23,300 nt of DNA from Pelotomaculum sp. UBA1371 (GTDB taxonomy: Bacteria > Bacillota > Desulfotomaculia > Desulfotomaculales > Pelotomaculaceae), in contig DBRJ01000021.1 of NCBI GenBank assembly GCA_002305915.1, positions 38,497-61,796 of the forward strand, written 5' to 3'. Below the pieces are notes generated by a model. It searched no databases, had not been told where the DNA came from, and saw only the letters and a program-made list of their open reading frames with translations. Positions 22,639-23,300 of the stretch are shown piece by piece (the stretch's first letter is position 1; each line of letters begins with the position of its first letter). Position numbers and translations under genes: made by a program.

Positions 22639-22800
22639 TCAACTGGGATCCACTTCGTCCAGGGAAAGGGTTGTAACCAGGGTAAAATTGCCCCTGCGGA
22701 TCTCCTCCTTAGAGGCACTCCTGGCCAGGATTTCTTCGTCGCCGGGAGCTGCAGCCGTCTCTTTTTTTTGTTTGCCTTTCTTTTTCTCCGGAATTTCCAA
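22639..22800 (-). CDS. Possible small protein of 53 residues
   Basis: An open frame gives a lysine-rich start (EIPEKKKGKQKKE), an alanine/acidic middle and a conserved-looking end, EEIRRGNFTLVTTLSLDEVD. It is unrecognised. The only start is a TTG at 22800, directly after an in-frame TGA. A GAGGTG lies just one base from it, which is closer than usual, so a frameshift in the adjacent A-run or a different start is possible. It lies between uvsE and the ABC-F gene in the same direction. Confidence 0.45.
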   Translation of the reverse strand: MEIPEKKKGKQKKETAAAPGDEEILARSASKEEIRRGNFTLVTTLSLDEVDPS

Positions 22801-22879
22801 TCACCTCGCTTTGTTTAATGGCCGAAAAATCTGTTTTAGGAGCCGGTTTTCAGCATAATGTCAGTAAATATTCAAGATC

Positions 22880-23300
22880 TCAGGCAAAGCTTAACGAGGC
22901 GGGGCCAGTTTGCCGGATCATGGGACAGGCTGCCAGGTCCTTGACCAGCCGAAACATAGCCTGATCCTTTTGCTTGGCCTCAACCATCACGTCCAGGTCT
23001 TGCCCGAACTCCCGGGCCAGCTTCAGGAAAGGATAAAGATCGGTGGGGTTGACATAATCATGGTGACTCCGGCAGTCCCCGGGGCTCCTGGGGCTGGAGG
23101 CGTGAATCTTGGCAGGCAGTGAAGTATCCTTCCAGGATGTTAAAAAACCGGGCAGAATCTCCTCAAGCTTGTCGCAACCGCTGTTGCATCTGAAGTGATG
23201 AATGTCCAGTACCATTGGCAGGGTCAGTTTGCGGCACAGGTAGAGGACTTCACCGGCTGTAAAGGTTTTGTCGTCATTCTCCAGGGTGAGCCTGGAAGCG
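22880..23300 (-). CDS. uvsE: UV damage endonuclease UvsE, C-terminal part
   Basis: The frame is open to the window edge (the last 139 codons are visible). It encodes the C-terminal half of a UVDE/UvsE TIM-barrel endonuclease, which nicks DNA 5' of UV photoproducts to start alternative excision repair. Family motifs seen are RLTLENDDKTFT with the metal-site Glu, MVLDIHHFRC with paired His, SWKD, KIHASSPRS with the conserved Lys and His, HHDYV, and DVMVEAKQKD. UvsE is common in spore formers, including Bacillus. The N-terminal half is outside the window, so the start cannot be given. Confidence 0.9.
   Translation of the reverse strand, partial: ASRLTLENDDKTFTAGEVLYLCRKLTLPMVLDIHHFRCNSGCDKLEEILPGFLTSWKDTSLPAKIHASSPRSPGDCRSHHDYVNPTDLYPFLKLAREFGQDLDVMVEAKQKDQAMFRLVKDLAACPMIRQTGPASLSFA

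Noticed and set aside
1..23300. CRISPR array, tRNA or rRNA genes, prophage or conjugative genes
   Set aside because: No regularly spaced repeats, cloverleaf sequences or phage/transfer gene families were recognised on reading both strands.

Overview
The window looks like the chromosome of an endospore-forming, anaerobic Firmicute, probably of the Peptococcaceae/Desulfotomaculum-Pelotomaculum type. This rests on a spoVA-type operon with sporulation DUFs, strong AGGAGG ribosome binding sites, frequent TTG/GTG starts, a TRAP transporter, a CtsR-like operator and UvsE. The taxonomic guess is inference. No rRNA, tRNA, CRISPR array or intact insertion sequence was seen.

Layout. (1) 28-1826: the last two genes of a TRAP transporter (DctQ/DctM type). 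(2) 1832-2134: a 303-bp AT-rich element with 28-bp imperfect terminal inverted repeats. It has removed the 5' end of a DUF1657 gene, whose remnant is 2134-2328. (3) 2427-5855: a forespore-type operon of DUF1657, a DUF421-DUF1657 fusion (2Duf-like), SpoVAC, SpoVAD, SpoVAEb and a YhcN/YlaJ-like lipoprotein. The gene content matches the mobile spoVA2mob heat-resistance operon of Bacillus in a different order. (4) 5946-8041: htpG with a consensus sigma-A promoter, three CtsR-like heptads and a strong terminator. (5) 8049-10290: small hypothetical genes, a decayed DUF3231 fragment and an intact DUF3231 protein built of two repeats. (6) 10485-11087: beta-carbonic anhydrase. (7) 11534-18132: a catabolic operon of a histidinol-dehydrogenase-like enzyme, a zinc alcohol dehydrogenase and a three-part sugar-type ABC importer, closed by a terminator. 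(8) 18281-19681: a DHA2-type MFS exporter. (9) 19788-22510, minus strand: ABC-F ATPase, EVE-domain protein and DUF3892 protein, ending at a bidirectional terminator. (10) 22639-23300, minus strand: a possible 53-residue protein and the C-terminal part of UV damage endonuclease UvsE, cut by the window edge.

How the genes work together. The spoVA block should build the spore inner-membrane channel for dipicolinic acid and shape membrane permeability, which bears on spore wet-heat resistance. The HisD-like/ADH/ABC block reads as a complete import-and-oxidise module for an unknown polyol-like or sulfonate-like compound. The HisD-like protein is probably not a histidine-biosynthesis enzyme: one zinc-ligand position is changed (Asp to Cys) and no other his gene is nearby. 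The most interesting items are the 2Duf-like spoVA operon with its element-truncated first gene, the HisD-like operon, and the three-heptad CtsR-like operator on htpG.
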